The notes below the pieces were generated by a model that was not told the DNA's origin, searched no databases, and worked only from the letters and a program-made list of their open reading frames with translations. A stretch of 64,000 nucleotides of DNA, from NCBI RefSeq assembly GCF_030067675.1, contig NZ_JASJEV010000006.1, positions 124,001-188,000 of the forward strand, read 5' to 3'. The DNA comes from Chelatococcus albus. Its GTDB lineage: Bacteria > Pseudomonadota > Alphaproteobacteria > Rhizobiales > Beijerinckiaceae. This document shows positions 35,308 to 44,690 of the stretch, in pieces. A program made the position numbers and the translations under genes. Each line of letters begins with the position of its first letter. Within the stretch, counting starts at the first letter, position 1.

Positions 35308-37179
35308 ATGGATAGCATCTCTCTCGTCAATTCACTGCTCCTGTTCGGGGCGGGCCTCGTCGTCCTCGGCATCGCCTCGAGCCTCATCGCCTCGCGCTTC
35401 GGCGCGCCGCTCCTCCTCGTCTTCCTCGTCCTTGGCATGGCGGCGGGCGAGAACGGCCCGGGCGGCATCGCCTTCAGCGACTATCGCACCACCTATCTCA
35501 TCGGCTCGCTGGCGCTGGCCATCATCCTGTTCGACGGCGGCCTCAGGACGCGCCTTGCCGGCGTGCGCGGCGCCGTGGCGCCCGCGACGCTTCTCGCCAC
35601 CGCCGGCGTGGTGCTGACGGCGGGGCTCACCGGCTTCGTCGCCAAGCTGGTGCTCGGCCTCGGCTGGCTGGAGGGTCTGCTCGTCGGCTCGGTCGTCGCC
35701 TCGACCGACGCCGCGGCCGTCTTCTTCCTCATGCGCGCCGGCGGCCTGCAGCTGCGGCGCCGCGTCAACGCCACGCTCGAGATCGAATCGGCGACGAACG
35801 ATCCCGTCGCCGTGTTCCTCGTCGTGCTGCTGGTCGAGCTCGTGCTCGCCGGGGAAGGGGCCCCCACCTGGGAGGTGGCCAATCTCCTCGTCCGCCAGGG
35901 GCTCGTCGGGGCCGCGCTCGGCCTCTCGGCCGGGCTCGGCATGTCGTGGGTGCTGAACCGCATCGCCTTTCCCGCCGGCCTCCACCCGCTGCTCGTCGTC
36001 GCATCCGCCGTATTCATCTACGCGCTCGCGGCGATCGCCGACGGGTCGGGCTTCCTCGCTGTCTATCTGGCGGGACTCGTCCTTGGCAACCGGCCGGTAC
36101 GCGCCTTCGCTTCCATCCTGAGCTTCCATGACGCGGCGACCTGGCTGTGCCAGATCGTCATGTTCCTTGTCCTCGGTCTGCTCGTCACGCCGGCGAAGCT
36201 CGTCGGCTACGCGCTGCCGGCGCTCGTCATCGCGCTCTTCCTCATCCTCGTCGGCCGGCCCGTCGCCGTGTGGCTCTGCCTCACGCCCTTCCGCTTCTCG
36301 CGCATGGAGAAGGCCTTCGTCTCCTGGGTGGGGCTGCGCGGGGCGGTCTCCATCTTCCTGGCCGCCATCCCGACGCTCTCGGGCGTGCCGAACGCCGAGG
36401 TCTATTTCAACGTCGCCTTCTTCGTCGTCCTGGTCTCCCTGCTCGTACAGGGTTGGAGCGTGACGGTCGCCGCCCGGCGCTCGGGCGTGGCGCTCGCCGA
36501 CCCGGCGCCGGAGGTGAGCCGCGTCGAGATCGACCTGCCCGGCCAGCTCGATCTCGAAATGGTCGGCTACCCCATCCTCGCCGACAGCCCGGTCATGGAC
36601 CGCGGCACGCTGCCCTCCTGGGCGCGGGCGGTGCTCATCGTGCGCGGCGGGGAGGTGCTGACGCCGGAGCAGGCGGGCGTCCTGCGCATTGGCGACTACG
36701 GCTATTTTCTCGCGCCGCCCGAGCGAGTGAAGCGCCTTGACCGTCTCTTCGCCGCCTTCGAAGGGCATCACGACAGGGCCCTCTCCGGCGTCTTCATATT
36801 CGGCCCCGAGGTCAAGCTCGGCGACCTCGCTGGCGCCTACGGCATCCCCGTGGCGGAGGACATGGGCGACATGTCGCTCGGCGCGCTCTTCGCCGATACC
36901 TTCGAGGAAGGCGTGCGCGAGGGCGACCGGATCGCACTCGGACCCGTGACCCTGGTGGCGCGGGGCGCCGACGACGGTGTCGTGACGACGGTGGCGCTCA
37001 TCCCGGAGGAGCCGCCCGAAGGGGCTTCGGCAACGGCGACCCCCGGCCTGGACCGCAGCCTCGCCCTGGCCGAGCGTCTCGGTGATCTGGTCATGCGGAT
37101 GTCGCGCGAAGCCGTGCGGCGGTCGGGAGAGGTCCTTCGCCGCACGTGGTGGGCTGTCAGCCGGCGCCGGTTGGGCTGA
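35308..37179 (+). CDS. Potassium/proton antiporter of the CPA1 family (NhaP2/CvrA-like)
   Basis: The 623-residue protein has about 12 transmembrane helices, with GSVVASTDAAAVFFLMR and IESATNDPVAVFLV carrying the conserved ion-path Asp residues and VGLRGAVSIFLAAIPTL near the end of the membrane domain. A C-terminal cytoplasmic part (about 400-560) resembles TrkA-C plus a CorC/HlyC-like module, as in NhaP2-type K+/H+ antiporters. The role would be K+ or Na+ extrusion and pH homeostasis. No clear Shine-Dalgarno beyond GGGGCGG precedes ATG 35308. Confidence 0.92.
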   Translation: MDSISLVNSLLLFGAGLVVLGIASSLIASRFGAPLLLVFLVLGMAAGENGPGGIAFSDYRTTYLIGSLALAIILFDGGLRTRLAGVRGAVAPATLLATAGVVLTAGLTGFVAKLVLGLGWLEGLLVGSVVASTDAAAVFFLMRAGGLQLRRRVNATLEIESATNDPVAVFLVVLLVELVLAGEGAPTWEVANLLVRQGLVGAALGLSAGLGMSWVLNRIAFPAGLHPLLVVASAVFIYALAAIADGSGFLAVYLAGLVLGNRPVRAFASILSFHDAATWLCQIVMFLVLGLLVTPAKLVGYALPALVIALFLILVGRPVAVWLCLTPFRFSRMEKAFVSWVGLRGAVSIFLAAIPTLSGVPNAEVYFNVAFFVVLVSLLVQGWSVTVAARRSGVALADPAPEVSRVEIDLPGQLDLEMVGYPILADSPVMDRGTLPSWARAVLIVRGGEVLTPEQAGVLRIGDYGYFLAPPERVKRLDRLFAAFEGHHDRALSGVFIFGPEVKLGDLAGAYGIPVAEDMGDMSLGALFADTFEEGVREGDRIALGPVTLVARGADDGVVTTVALIPEEPPEGASATATPGLDRSLALAERLGDLVMRMSREAVRRSGEVLRRTWWAVSRRRLG

Positions 37180-37409
37180 GGCGCACGGTGCCCCCTCGCC
37201 GAAGAGCCGTCCGGTGTCCCGCCCAGGCGCCGACGGCGACATCGCGATCGGCCCCCTTACATTGAAATAAGTATAAATTATTGATTTTTCTTGATATTTT
37301 CCGCCATGGCCGTTAGCGACGAGGAGGGCGCGCGGACAATGTCCGGGAGCCCTGCAAGACAGGCCTTGGCGCGGGGCCTTGAACCCCGGTCGGGCAAGGA
37401 GGTCATGTC
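37180..37409. other. AT-rich intergenic stretch after the antiporter gene
   Basis: I see no gene here. A sharply AT-rich patch at 37257-37300 contains TTGAAA (37263), TATAAA (37272) and two TTGAT repeats, in strong contrast to the GC-rich flanks. It may contain a promoter for the small open frame at 37410. The next unassigned part, 37671-37834, shows nothing I can interpret. Confidence 0.3.
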
Positions 37410-37670
37410 ATGTCGTTCGTCGCCCTGCCGCGCGCCCCCTATCGGGTGGCGCCCTTCGAATTCGTTCTGTGTCTGCTCGCGAGCCTCGTCGCCTTCGCCG
37501 GTTTGGCCGCCTCGGCCAGGGGCGGCAGGGCAATGGTCGAGGTCACCGACATCACCGGCCGCCCGATGACGGGGCGTGAGGAGGCCATGAGCGGGGCGGC
37601 GCTTCGCACGCTTGCGGGCTCGCCGGCCGGGGCGAGCCATCGGCCGGGAGCCGCAGTGACGCGCCGGTGA
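37410..37670 (+). CDS. Hypothetical small single-helix membrane protein
   Basis: An 86-codon frame starts at ATG 37410 behind AAGGAGG with ideal 7-base spacing. Residues 12-36 form one hydrophobic helix (VAPFEFVLCLLASLVAFAGLAA) followed by a basic, Ala/Gly-rich tail. I recognise no family. The strong ribosome-binding site and the plausible promoter-like AT-rich patch upstream support it. The low-complexity GC-rich tail argues for caution. Confidence 0.4.
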   Translation: MSFVALPRAPYRVAPFEFVLCLLASLVAFAGLAASARGGRAMVEVTDITGRPMTGREEAMSGAALRTLAGSPAGASHRPGAAVTRR

Positions 37671-37834
37671 TGGTACTCGGCGCCGGCCTCACCGCATGGA
37701 GGCCCGGCTCGCCCCGCCCGGCGGGTCGCAAGGCGCGCCTCCCGCCGGTGGACAGGCGCTACCGGGGCAGTCCGGAGCGTCGCAGACCTTCGCCCCGCCG
37801 CGCGCCGACCCGCGGCCCCCCGGGGGCGTGCACC

Positions 37835-39034
37835 TCAGTCCGGCCAGCGCATCAGCGCCTCGGCGCGGCGGTTGCGGCGGCGTTCGAGCGGCGTGGCGAT
37901 GATCTCGTTGGAGCGCTGGGCCTTGTCGAGTTCCTCGCCGAGGCGCCTTGCCACGATCGTCTCCTCGCCCGGGTGCAGGTTGCACGGGTCGAGATAGAAG
38001 TAGCCGTGCTCGATCTCGTGGTCGCGCACGATGATCGGGACCTCGCCGGCGGCGAGGGCGTCGGCGAGGTCCCAGGCCGTGATGTGTGCCTCCTCCGGCC
38101 GCAGGTTGACGCGCAGGCGCTCGAGCGGGTTGTGGGTCGGGTCGGGCTCGATCGCGGCGCTGACGCCGGGCCGCCCGGCGAGCGTCCGTTCCCAGAGCTC
38201 CAGATGCGCCGTCTCGCGGGCGCGCACGGCGGCGTGGTCGCGCCGCTCCCAGGCCTCGAGCGCGGCCATGGTGCCGAACATGCTCTCCTTGCCGACCTTC
38301 ATGCCGCGACCGATGCCGAGGTTCTGCAGGAACGAGGCGCGCACCAGGTCCTTCCGCCCGGCCACGATGCCCGCCGTCGGCCCGCCGAGGAATTTGTGGG
38401 CCGAATAGAGCGCAAGGTCGGCGCCCTGCGCCAGAAAGCCCCGGAGATCATATTCGGAGGCGGCGTCGACGATGACCGGCACACCCTTGCCGTGACAGAC
38501 GGCGACGAACTCGTCGAGCGGCACGAGGCCGTACTGCACCGTGTGATGCGAGACGACGTAGACGGCCGCCGCCGTGCGCTCGGTGATGGCGCCCTCGAGA
38601 TGGTAGCGCCGGGCCGAGGTCGCCTGGCCGACGGGCACGACCTTCGCACCGGCGAGGCGGATCGCCTGGTCGATCGGCGCGCCGTAGCTCACCACATGGC
38701 CCATCTGGATGACGACTTCGTTCCTGAGGCCGGTGGTATCGGGCAGGCGTTCGATGGCGGCGAGATCCGGCCCGGTCATGGCTGCGGCGACGGCCAGCGT
38801 GATGCCGGCCGAGCAGGAGGCGGTGACGAAGCCCGCCTCCCCGCCCGTCAGCCGGGCGATGACGGGGCTCACCTTTCGCTGCAGGTCGTCGATCTCGACG
38901 AACTGCGGCAGGATGGCGGTCATCGCCGCGATCGCCTCCGGGACCGCTATGGAAGCGCCGAGCGAGGTCATCGTCCCCGACACGTTGATGACGGGGCGCA
39001 GGCCCAATGTCACACGGATGTCCTGATCGCTCAT
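37835..39034 (-). CDS. SelA-like PLP-dependent enzyme (COG1921, DgaE/selenocysteine-synthase-related)
   Basis: The 399-residue fold-type I PLP enzyme starts at ATG 39034 behind GAGAGGAGAG. The N-terminus [14 protein letters not shown] replaces the RPVINATGTVLHTNLG of true SelA. The Schiff-base Lys is Lys214 in [13 protein letters not shown] and the ring-binding Asp is Asp190 in VPVIVDAAS. Non-selenium relatives include D-glucosaminate-6-phosphate ammonia-lyase, and this group is often encoded beside COG3964 amidohydrolases, as here. I infer an elimination or ammonia-lyase reaction on an amino-acid-like product of the neighbouring hydrolase. It is not a selenocysteine synthase on this evidence. 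Confidence 0.85.
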   Translation of the reverse strand: MSDQDIRVTLGLRPVINVSGTMTSLGASIAVPEAIAAMTAILPQFVEIDDLQRKVSPVIARLTGGEAGFVTASCSAGITLAVAAAMTGPDLAAIERLPDTTGLRNEVVIQMGHVVSYGAPIDQAIRLAGAKVVPVGQATSARRYHLEGAITERTAAAVYVVSHHTVQYGLVPLDEFVAVCHGKGVPVIVDAASEYDLRGFLAQGADLALYSAHKFLGGPTAGIVAGRKDLVRASFLQNLGIGRGMKVGKESMFGTMAALEAWERRDHAAVRARETAHLELWERTLAGRPGVSAAIEPDPTHNPLERLRVNLRPEEAHITAWDLADALAAGEVPIIVRDHEIEHGYFYLDPCNLHPGEETIVARRLGEELDKAQRSNEIIATPLERRRNRRAEALMRWPD

Positions 39035-39091
39035 GCTGCTCTCCTCTCGGACAGGCTGCCGCCCGTGATGTTCCGGTCCGTTGGAATGCCT

Positions 39092-39106
39092 GACATTATT
39101 GTGTAG
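39092..39106. promoter_or_regulatory. Candidate IclR-family operator in the SelA-like/iclR divergent promoter
   Basis: The sequence GACATTATTGTGTAG matches TACATTATTATGTAA before the ABC operon at 12 of 15 positions, including the ACA-N6-TGT dyad and the TATT centre. It lies 58 bases before the SelA-like ATG and 57 bases before the regulator's GTG, a good place to control both. Binding by the adjacent regulator is inferred. Confidence 0.5.
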
Positions 39107-39162
39107 TGGTGGTGTATGATTGCCCGGCCAGATCGCTGCCGGAACGGGGAAGGAGCCCGCCC

Positions 39163-39981
39163 GTGGATGTGAGAACACCGCACAGCCGCGCCACCGCCGA
39201 TAGCCAGGAGACGCAGGGCGCCCGCCGTTCGCGCGTGAGCGGCATCGACCGGGCCCTGCAGGTACTCGACCATCTGCTCGAGACAGGCACACCCGCCGGC
39301 GCCTATGCCATCGCCAAGGCGATCGGCGCGCCCCTGTCGACGGCCTACGTCATCATCGACGATCTCGTCGAGAAGGGCCTGCTCAGCCGGCGCGGCGACG
39401 GCTGCGTCTGGCTGGGGCCGCGGCTCTATCACTACGGCCTCGCCTATGCCCGCTCGCTCGACTTCCTCGACGTCGCGACCCGCGAGATGCACGAGCTCTG
39501 CCGCCTGTCGGAGGAGACCGTGCAGGTCTGCGGCCGCGACGGCGACCATATGGTCGTGCTCGCCATGGCTGACGGCCCCGGCCATTTCCGCGTCACGTCG
39601 CGCATCGGCACGCGCGTGCCGCTGAACTGGACGGCGTCGGGGCGCCTCCTCGTCGGTCACCTGCCGGAGGCGGAGCGCCTGGCCTTGTTCACGCGCTGTG
39701 CCAAGGCCTCGCCCACCGGCCGCGCCGAGACCGATCCTGCGACGCTCGCGCGCGCAGCGGGCGTGGCGCTCGGCGAGCGTCTGTCGATCCAGGCAGGCGA
39801 ATCCGACTATGCGGTGGCCTGCGTCGCCTCGCCCATCGTCGACGCGAGCGGGGCCTGCGTCGCCACGATCTCCATCGTCCTGCCCGAGCACAAGGTCGCG
39901 CAGGACAGCGCGCGCTACACCGATGCCGTCAAGGCGGCGGCGGAGCGCATCGAGACGACACTCGGCTGGCGCGGGCATTAG
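39163..39981 (+). CDS. IclR-family transcriptional regulator
   Basis: The 272-residue regulator starts at GTG 39163, behind GGGGAAGGAG. The winged helix-turn-helix lies at about 27-80 ([36 protein letters not shown]). The C-terminal effector domain shows typical IclR blocks: [20 protein letters not shown] and [13 protein letters not shown]. It is divergent from the SelA-like gene and converges on the seven-gene transport/hydrolase operon. Two similar operator candidates mark it as the likely local regulator. Effector unknown, probably an intermediate of the pathway. Confidence 0.9.
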   Translation: MDVRTPHSRATADSQETQGARRSRVSGIDRALQVLDHLLETGTPAGAYAIAKAIGAPLSTAYVIIDDLVEKGLLSRRGDGCVWLGPRLYHYGLAYARSLDFLDVATREMHELCRLSEETVQVCGRDGDHMVVLAMADGPGHFRVTSRIGTRVPLNWTASGRLLVGHLPEAERLALFTRCAKASPTGRAETDPATLARAAGVALGERLSIQAGESDYAVACVASPIVDASGACVATISIVLPEHKVAQDSARYTDAVKAAAERIETTLGWRGH

Positions 39982-40006
39982 GAGCCGCTCCCTCGGCAGG
40001 GGCGCA

Positions 40007-40528
40007 TCAATCCCTCACTGCCACGATCGCCTCGATCTCGACGGTGATGTTGCCCGGCAGCGAGCCGAAGCCGACGGCGGAGCGCGCGTGCCGCCCCGCC
40101 TCTCCGAAGACGGCGACGAAGAGATCGGAGCAGCCGTTGATCACCTGTGGATGATCCGCAAAGTCGGGCGTGCCGTTGACCATGCCGAGGAGCTTCACGA
40201 CGCGCCTGACACGACCGAGGTCGCCGAGCGCCGCATGCATGACGGCGATGAGATTGAGACCGGCGAGCCGTGCATGGGCATAGGCCTCCTCGACGCTCAC
40301 GTCGGCGCCGACCTTGCCGGCATGGAGATGGCCGTCCGCCTCGCGCGGGCCCTGGCCGGAGAGGAAGAGCAGATCGCCCTCGCGCACGTGGGTGACGAAG
40401 TTGGCGATCGGCGGCGGCGCCTTCGGCAGCGCGAGGCCGAGCGCCGCGAGCCGCGCGTAGGGCGTGTCGGCGGCAGCGCGGTCCATCTGGTCGACGGCGT
40501 GGGTCACACGAAACTCCTGAAAGGTCAT
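40007..40528 (-). CDS. RidA-family (YjgF/YER057c/UK114) enamine/imine deaminase-like protein
   Basis: This 173-residue protein begins at ATG 40528, overlapping the stop of the upstream ATPase gene. The C-terminal RidA blocks are present: [72 protein letters not shown], with the Arg that binds the substrate carboxylate and the Glu near the end. Archetypal RidA hydrolyses reactive 2-aminoacrylate-type enamines released by PLP enzymes. Its place as last gene of the amidohydrolase/ABC operon, near a PLP lyase-like gene, fits that role. Confidence 0.88.
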   Translation of the reverse strand: MTFQEFRVTHAVDQMDRAAADTPYARLAALGLALPKAPPPIANFVTHVREGDLLFLSGQGPREADGHLHAGKVGADVSVEEAYAHARLAGLNLIAVMHAALGDLGRVRRVVKLLGMVNGTPDFADHPQVINGCSDLFVAVFGEAGRHARSAVGFGSLPGNITVEIEAIVAVRD

Positions 40529-41526
40529 GCGGCGAGTTCGGCCTGGCGGATGCAGGCGACGACATGATCGGGGCCGACCGCCTCGGCCGGTGGCACGACT
40601 TGGGCGCAGGCGCCGATGGCGTGCGGGCAGCGGGTGCGGAAGACACAGCCGGACGGCGGGTCGAGAGGACTCGGGATATCGCCCCGGAGTACGACGCGCT
40701 CCCGGCGCGCCCTGGGGTCGGGCACCGGCGAGGTGGAGAGGAGCGCACGCGTGTAGGGGTGGCGCGGGTTGGCGTAGACGCGGCGGCTCGGGCCGCGTTC
40801 CATGACGCGGCCGAGATACATCACCACCACCTCGTCGCAGAGACATTCGACGACCGAGAGGTCATGGGCGATGAACAGCATCGTCAGGCCATGGGCCTGC
40901 TGCAGGTCCTGGATCAGGTTGAGGATCTGCGCCTGCACCGAAACGTCGAGCGCCGACACGGGCTCGTCGGCGACGATGAATTCCGGCTCGACGGCGAGCG
41001 CCCGGGCGATGCCGATGCGCTGGCGCTGGCCGCCGGAGAACTCGTGCGGGTAGCGGCGCGCATGCTCCGGGTTGAGGCCCACGCGCGTCAGCAGCTCGGC
41101 GATGCGCTCGCGGCGCGCGGCGCCGCGGGCGAGACCGTGGGTGTCGAGGGCCTCGCTGATGATGTCCTCGACTCTGAGGCGCGGATTGAGGCTCGAATAG
41201 GGGTCCTGGAACACAATCTGCAGGCGCCGGCGACAGGTGCGCATCTGTCGCTCGGAGAGAGCGAACAGGTCGACGCCGTCGAACACGGCGCGGCCGCCGG
41301 ACGGCTCGATGAGCCGCAACAGGCAGCGCCCGACCGTCGTCTTGCCCGAGCCCGACTCGCCCACGAGCCCGACGATCGTGCCGCGCCTGATCGTGAAGCT
41401 CACGTCGTCGACGGCCTTCACGAGGCCGGACTTGGCCGGGAACTGCTTGCACAGGTGCTCGACGGAGAGCAGCGTGCCGCCCTGCCGCGCGCGCACGTCG
41501 CTCTCGGGATGGGTCACGACAGTCAT
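40525..41526 (-). CDS. Oligopeptide/dipeptide-type ABC importer ATP-binding protein (DppF/OppF-like)
   Basis: The 333-residue ATPase starts at ATG 41526 (ATGA overlap with the previous gene). Motifs are complete: Walker [11 protein letters not shown]-loop [13 protein letters not shown], signature [15 protein letters not shown], Walker [13 protein letters not shown], and H-loop FIAHDLSVV. The C-terminal oligopeptide-binding extension ends in a Cys-rich region ([14 protein letters not shown]), which in relatives holds an iron-sulfur cluster. It is the second ATPase of the five-part importer. Confidence 0.93.
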   Translation of the reverse strand: MTVVTHPESDVRARQGGTLLSVEHLCKQFPAKSGLVKAVDDVSFTIRRGTIVGLVGESGSGKTTVGRCLLRLIEPSGGRAVFDGVDLFALSERQMRTCRRRLQIVFQDPYSSLNPRLRVEDIISEALDTHGLARGAARRERIAELLTRVGLNPEHARRYPHEFSGGQRQRIGIARALAVEPEFIVADEPVSALDVSVQAQILNLIQDLQQAHGLTMLFIAHDLSVVECLCDEVVVMYLGRVMERGPSRRVYANPRHPYTRALLSTSPVPDPRARRERVVLRGDIPSPLDPPSGCVFRTRCPHAIGACAQVVPPAEAVGPDHVVACIRQAELAA

Positions 41527-42542
41527 AGCGCCTCGTGCCTCCAGCAACGGGAGAGATGGGCGACCTCGGCTGCGACGAGGGGCGGGCCGGGATCCTTCGT
41601 GCAGACGTCGACGACATAGGGGCAGCGCGCCGCGAAGCTGCAGCCCGCAGGCAGCGCCGTCACGTTGGGCACGTTGCCCGGGATCGGGTTGAGGCGCAGG
41701 CGCTCGCCCGCCGCGCCGCGGTCGCGGCTCGCGTCGGGAATGCAGGCGAGGAGGCCCCTGGTGTAGGGGTGCTTCTGGCGCTCGAAGAGCCGGGTGACCG
41801 GGGCCTGCTCGACGACGCGGCCGGCATACATGACGACGACCTCGTGCGCGATCTCGGCGACGACGCCGAGATTGTGCGTGACGAAGAGGATCGACATGCC
41901 GATCTGCGCCTGCAGACGCCGCAGCAGATCGAGGATCTGCGCCTGGATCGTCACGTCGAGGGCGGTCGTCGGCTCGTCGGCGATGAGGAGCGAGGGGGTG
42001 CAGGCGAGGGCGAGGGCGATCATGACGCGCTGGCGCATGCCCCCGGACATCTGGTGCGGATAGTCATCGAGGCGCCGCTCCGCCGCCGGGATCTCGACGA
42101 GTTCGAGCATGCGCTTCGCCCGCGCGCGGGCGGCCGCGCGCCCGACCGGCTCGTGCAGGAGGATCATCTCGCTGATCTGGTCGCCGACGGTGAAGAGCGG
42201 GTTGAGGCTCGTCATCGGCTCCTGGAAGATCATGGCGATCTCCCGGCCGCGCACGGCGCGCATCGCCTTCTCGGGGAGCTCAGCGATGTCGACCATGCTG
42301 CCGTCCCGCCGGCGGTAGAGGATGCGCCCGCCGATGATGCGCCCCGGAGGAGCGAGGAGCCGCATGATCGACAGGCTCGTCACCGACTTGCCCGACCCCG
42401 ACTCGCCGACGACGGCGACCGTCTCGCCCCGGCGCACGGAAAAGCTCACGCCGTCGACGGATTTCGCCACCCGGCGGCCCAGTTCGAAATGGGTCCTCAG
42501 GTCCTCGACCTGCAGGACGACATCCGCAGCGAGCTCGGTCAT
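41523..42542 (-). CDS. Oligopeptide/dipeptide-type ABC importer ATP-binding protein (DppD/OppD-like)
   Basis: The 339-residue ATPase is best started at ATG 42542, which overlaps the amidohydrolase stop. An upstream in-frame GTG would add five residues. Motifs are Walker [10 protein letters not shown]-loop [14 protein letters not shown], signature [15 protein letters not shown], Walker [13 protein letters not shown] and H-loop FVTHNLGVV. The C-terminal [14 protein letters not shown] segment resembles the Cys-rich motif of its partner. It pairs with the DppF-like gene downstream. Confidence 0.93.
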   Translation of the reverse strand: MTELAADVVLQVEDLRTHFELGRRVAKSVDGVSFSVRRGETVAVVGESGSGKSVTSLSIMRLLAPPGRIIGGRILYRRRDGSMVDIAELPEKAMRAVRGREIAMIFQEPMTSLNPLFTVGDQISEMILLHEPVGRAAARARAKRMLELVEIPAAERRLDDYPHQMSGGMRQRVMIALALACTPSLLIADEPTTALDVTIQAQILDLLRRLQAQIGMSILFVTHNLGVVAEIAHEVVVMYAGRVVEQAPVTRLFERQKHPYTRGLLACIPDASRDRGAAGERLRLNPIPGNVPNVTALPAGCSFAARCPYVVDVCTKDPGPPLVAAEVAHLSRCWRHEAL

Positions 42543-43765
42543 CGCGACAACACCCATCCGCAGTGAGGGCAGGCCGAGCCGTTCAATGAGCCGCCGCGGG
42601 CCTCGTAGCGGCCGGCGCGGATCGCCTCGGCGCCGAGGATCGTCCAGCGCGGTTCGATGAGCCGGCTCAAGGTCGCCGCGTCGCCCATCGAATCGACGAT
42701 CCTGAGATCGGCGTCCCGGACCTCGAAGACGGTGAATTCCGCGCGCGCGCCCGGCCCGAGGAGCCCGTCCGTCGGCAGGCCGATCACGCTCGCGGGCGCG
42801 AGCGTCGTCGCTTCCACCACCTTGTCGAAGGGCATGCCGATGGCGAGGAGCTTCGACATGGTGGTGGCGAGATCCCAGACGGGATTGTCGAGCGAGCGGT
42901 TGTGCAGGTCGGTCGAGATGGAGAAGGGCAGAAGCCCCCTTTTGATGGCGACCTCCGCCACGCGGAAGGAGAAGGACGCCCCGCCGTGGCCGACGTCGAG
43001 GCGGATGCCCTCGCCGGCGCAGCGCTCGGCGAGCGCGAAGAGATCCTCGTCCTCGATGAGGCTGCCGCCGGCCTTGCCGTTGAAGCAGTGGGTCACGACG
43101 TCGCCGGGTCCGAGCACCCCGAGCACCTCGTCGTAGAGCGGCGGCGGCTCGCCCACGTGCACCATCAGAGGCAGCTTGAGGATCTTGGCGACCTTCTTTG
43201 CCACCTTGACGGGGGTGATGCCCCAGGAGCCGAGGATGACGTGGCTTGCGCGCACCTTCAGGCCGACGATGACGTCGCGATGCTTCTCGACGCAGGCGAT
43301 GGTGCGGTCGATGTCGATCGAGCGGATGTCGATGAGCTCGCTCACGCGGTTGCAGGCGACGAGGCCGATCGAGCCGATGTTGAGAAAGGCCCTGATGCGC
43401 TCACGCGCCCTGTCGATGACGAACTCGCGGAAGCCCTCGAAACTCGCCTCGCCCGCCGAGCCCGCGTCGACGATGGTCGCGACCCCGCGCTCGACGCCGC
43501 AGAGCGACGGGCGGATCGAGATGTCGGTGCCGCCGTGCCAGACATGGGCGTGCAGGTCGATCCAGCCGGGCGATACCCAGGCGCCCTTGCCGTCGATGCG
43601 CGTCACGCCCGCCGGCGCGGCGAGCGACGGTCCGACCGCCGCGATGCGCCCGTCGCCGCCGACGAGGATGTCGAGGGGGCCGCGGGGCGTGCCGGGGCCG
43701 AAGGCGACCGGCCTGACGTCGGCGAGGAGAAGGGGCCCGGGGGCGGTGGACATGGCGGTGCTCAC
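42539..43765 (-). CDS. COG3964-type amidohydrolase/deacetylase
   Basis: This 408-residue amidohydrolase-superfamily protein carries the full dinuclear metal set: HAH at 72 and 74 (GWIDLHAHVWHGG), the probable carbamylated Lys170 in GLKVRAS, His203 in MVHVGEPP, His226 in THCFNG, and Asp286 in STDLHNRS. The pattern is that of COG3964, often misannotated as dihydroorotase or adenine deaminase. Characterised members deacetylate acetyl-(R)-mandelate and related (R)- or D-configured N- or O-acetyl compounds. It sits inside an ABC importer operon with a SelA-like enzyme nearby. The C-terminus ends with CPHCG (Cys399, Cys402), which I do not expect in the family. The native substrate is unknown. Confidence 0.85.
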   Translation of the reverse strand: MSTAMSTAPGPLLLADVRPVAFGPGTPRGPLDILVGGDGRIAAVGPSLAAPAGVTRIDGKGAWVSPGWIDLHAHVWHGGTDISIRPSLCGVERGVATIVDAGSAGEASFEGFREFVIDRARERIRAFLNIGSIGLVACNRVSELIDIRSIDIDRTIACVEKHRDVIVGLKVRASHVILGSWGITPVKVAKKVAKILKLPLMVHVGEPPPLYDEVLGVLGPGDVVTHCFNGKAGGSLIEDEDLFALAERCAGEGIRLDVGHGGASFSFRVAEVAIKRGLLPFSISTDLHNRSLDNPVWDLATTMSKLLAIGMPFDKVVEATTLAPASVIGLPTDGLLGPGARAEFTVFEVRDADLRIVDSMGDAATLSRLIEPRWTILGAEAIRAGRYEARGGSLNGSACPHCGWVLSR

Positions 43766-43820
43766 TGTGCGTCGAAGGCGGCGGGGCGGCGGCGCCCGCC
43801 TCTGAAGGTCGCGGCGCGCA

Positions 43821-44690
43821 TCACAGGTCCTTCCTCAGGCGCGGATCGAGCACGTCGCGCAGGCCGTCGCCGACCATCTGCAGCGACAGCACCGAGAGCA
43901 CGATGGCGACGCCCGGGAAGAGGGTCATCCAGTCGGCCTGGCCGATGTATTGGCGGCCGGCGGCAATCATCGTGCCCCATGTCGGCACCTCGGGGCTGAC
44001 GCCGAGGCCGAGGAAGGAGAGCCCGGCCTCCGCCAGCATGGCGTAGGCGAAGATGAAGGTGCCCTGCACCAGGATGGGCGAGACAAGATTGCGCAGCACG
44101 TGCCGCGTCATGATGCGCGGCGTGGAAACGCCCAGCGCCCGGGCCGCCTCCACATAGGGCAGCTCGCGGATGACAAGCGTCGAGGCGCGCACGATGCGGG
44201 CGAGGCGCGGCGCATAGACGATGCCGAGCGCCACGATGACGGTGACGAGCGACGGCCCCAGGGCGGCGACGAGGGCGATGGCGAGCAGGATGTCGGGGAA
44301 GGCCATCATCGCGTCGATGATGCGCGCGATCGGCGTGTCGAGCCGGCGGAAGAAGCCGGCGCACAGGCCGAGCGTGACGCCGAGGACCGCCGCCATGACG
44401 ACGACCGCGCCGCCGACGAGGAGCGACAGGCGCCCGGCGTAGATGGTGCGCGAGAAGACGTCGCGGCCGAACTCGTCGGTGCCGAAGAGCCAGGTGCCGC
44501 CCGGCGGCTTCAGCCGGTTGACGACCGAAAGCTTGTTGGGCGCATAGGGAGCGATGAGCGGCGCGAGGATCGCGAGGGCGGCGATGAGGCCGAGCACGAC
44601 GAGGCCGACGACGACCGTCCTGCGCTTGAGGAGAAGGCCGAGGAGCCTCACGCGCTCGCTGTTACCGGCAGTGGGAGCGGACGCGGCCAT
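43821..44690 (-). CDS. Oligopeptide/dipeptide-type ABC importer permease (DppC-like)
   Basis: The 289-residue inner-membrane permease starts at ATG 44690, overlapping the stop of the DppB-like gene. About six helices are expected. The OppC N-terminal block LKPPGGTWLFGTDEFGRDVFSR and the ATPase-coupling EAA loop (EAARALGVSTPRIMTRHVLRN) are clear. The C-terminus VGDGLRDVLDPRLR is also typical. It pairs with the DppB-like permease to form the channel of the importer. Confidence 0.94.
   Translation of the reverse strand: MAASAPTAGNSERVRLLGLLLKRRTVVVGLVVLGLIAALAILAPLIAPYAPNKLSVVNRLKPPGGTWLFGTDEFGRDVFSRTIYAGRLSLLVGGAVVVMAAVLGVTLGLCAGFFRRLDTPIARIIDAMMAFPDILLAIALVAALGPSLVTVIVALGIVYAPRLARIVRASTLVIRELPYVEAARALGVSTPRIMTRHVLRNLVSPILVQGTFIFAYAMLAEAGLSFLGLGVSPEVPTWGTMIAAGRQYIGQADWMTLFPGVAIVLSVLSLQMVGDGLRDVLDPRLRKDL

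Noticed and set aside
37835-39034. Calling the SelA-like gene a true selenocysteine synthase.
   Set aside because: No selB, selD or selenocysteine tRNA is nearby, the N-terminal tRNA-binding motif is altered, and the context is a catabolic operon.
42539-43765. Calling the amidohydrolase a dihydroorotase.
   Set aside because: Residue pattern (HAHVWHGG, GLKVRAS, STDLHNRS) and neighbourhood match COG3964 deacetylases. No pyrimidine genes are nearby.
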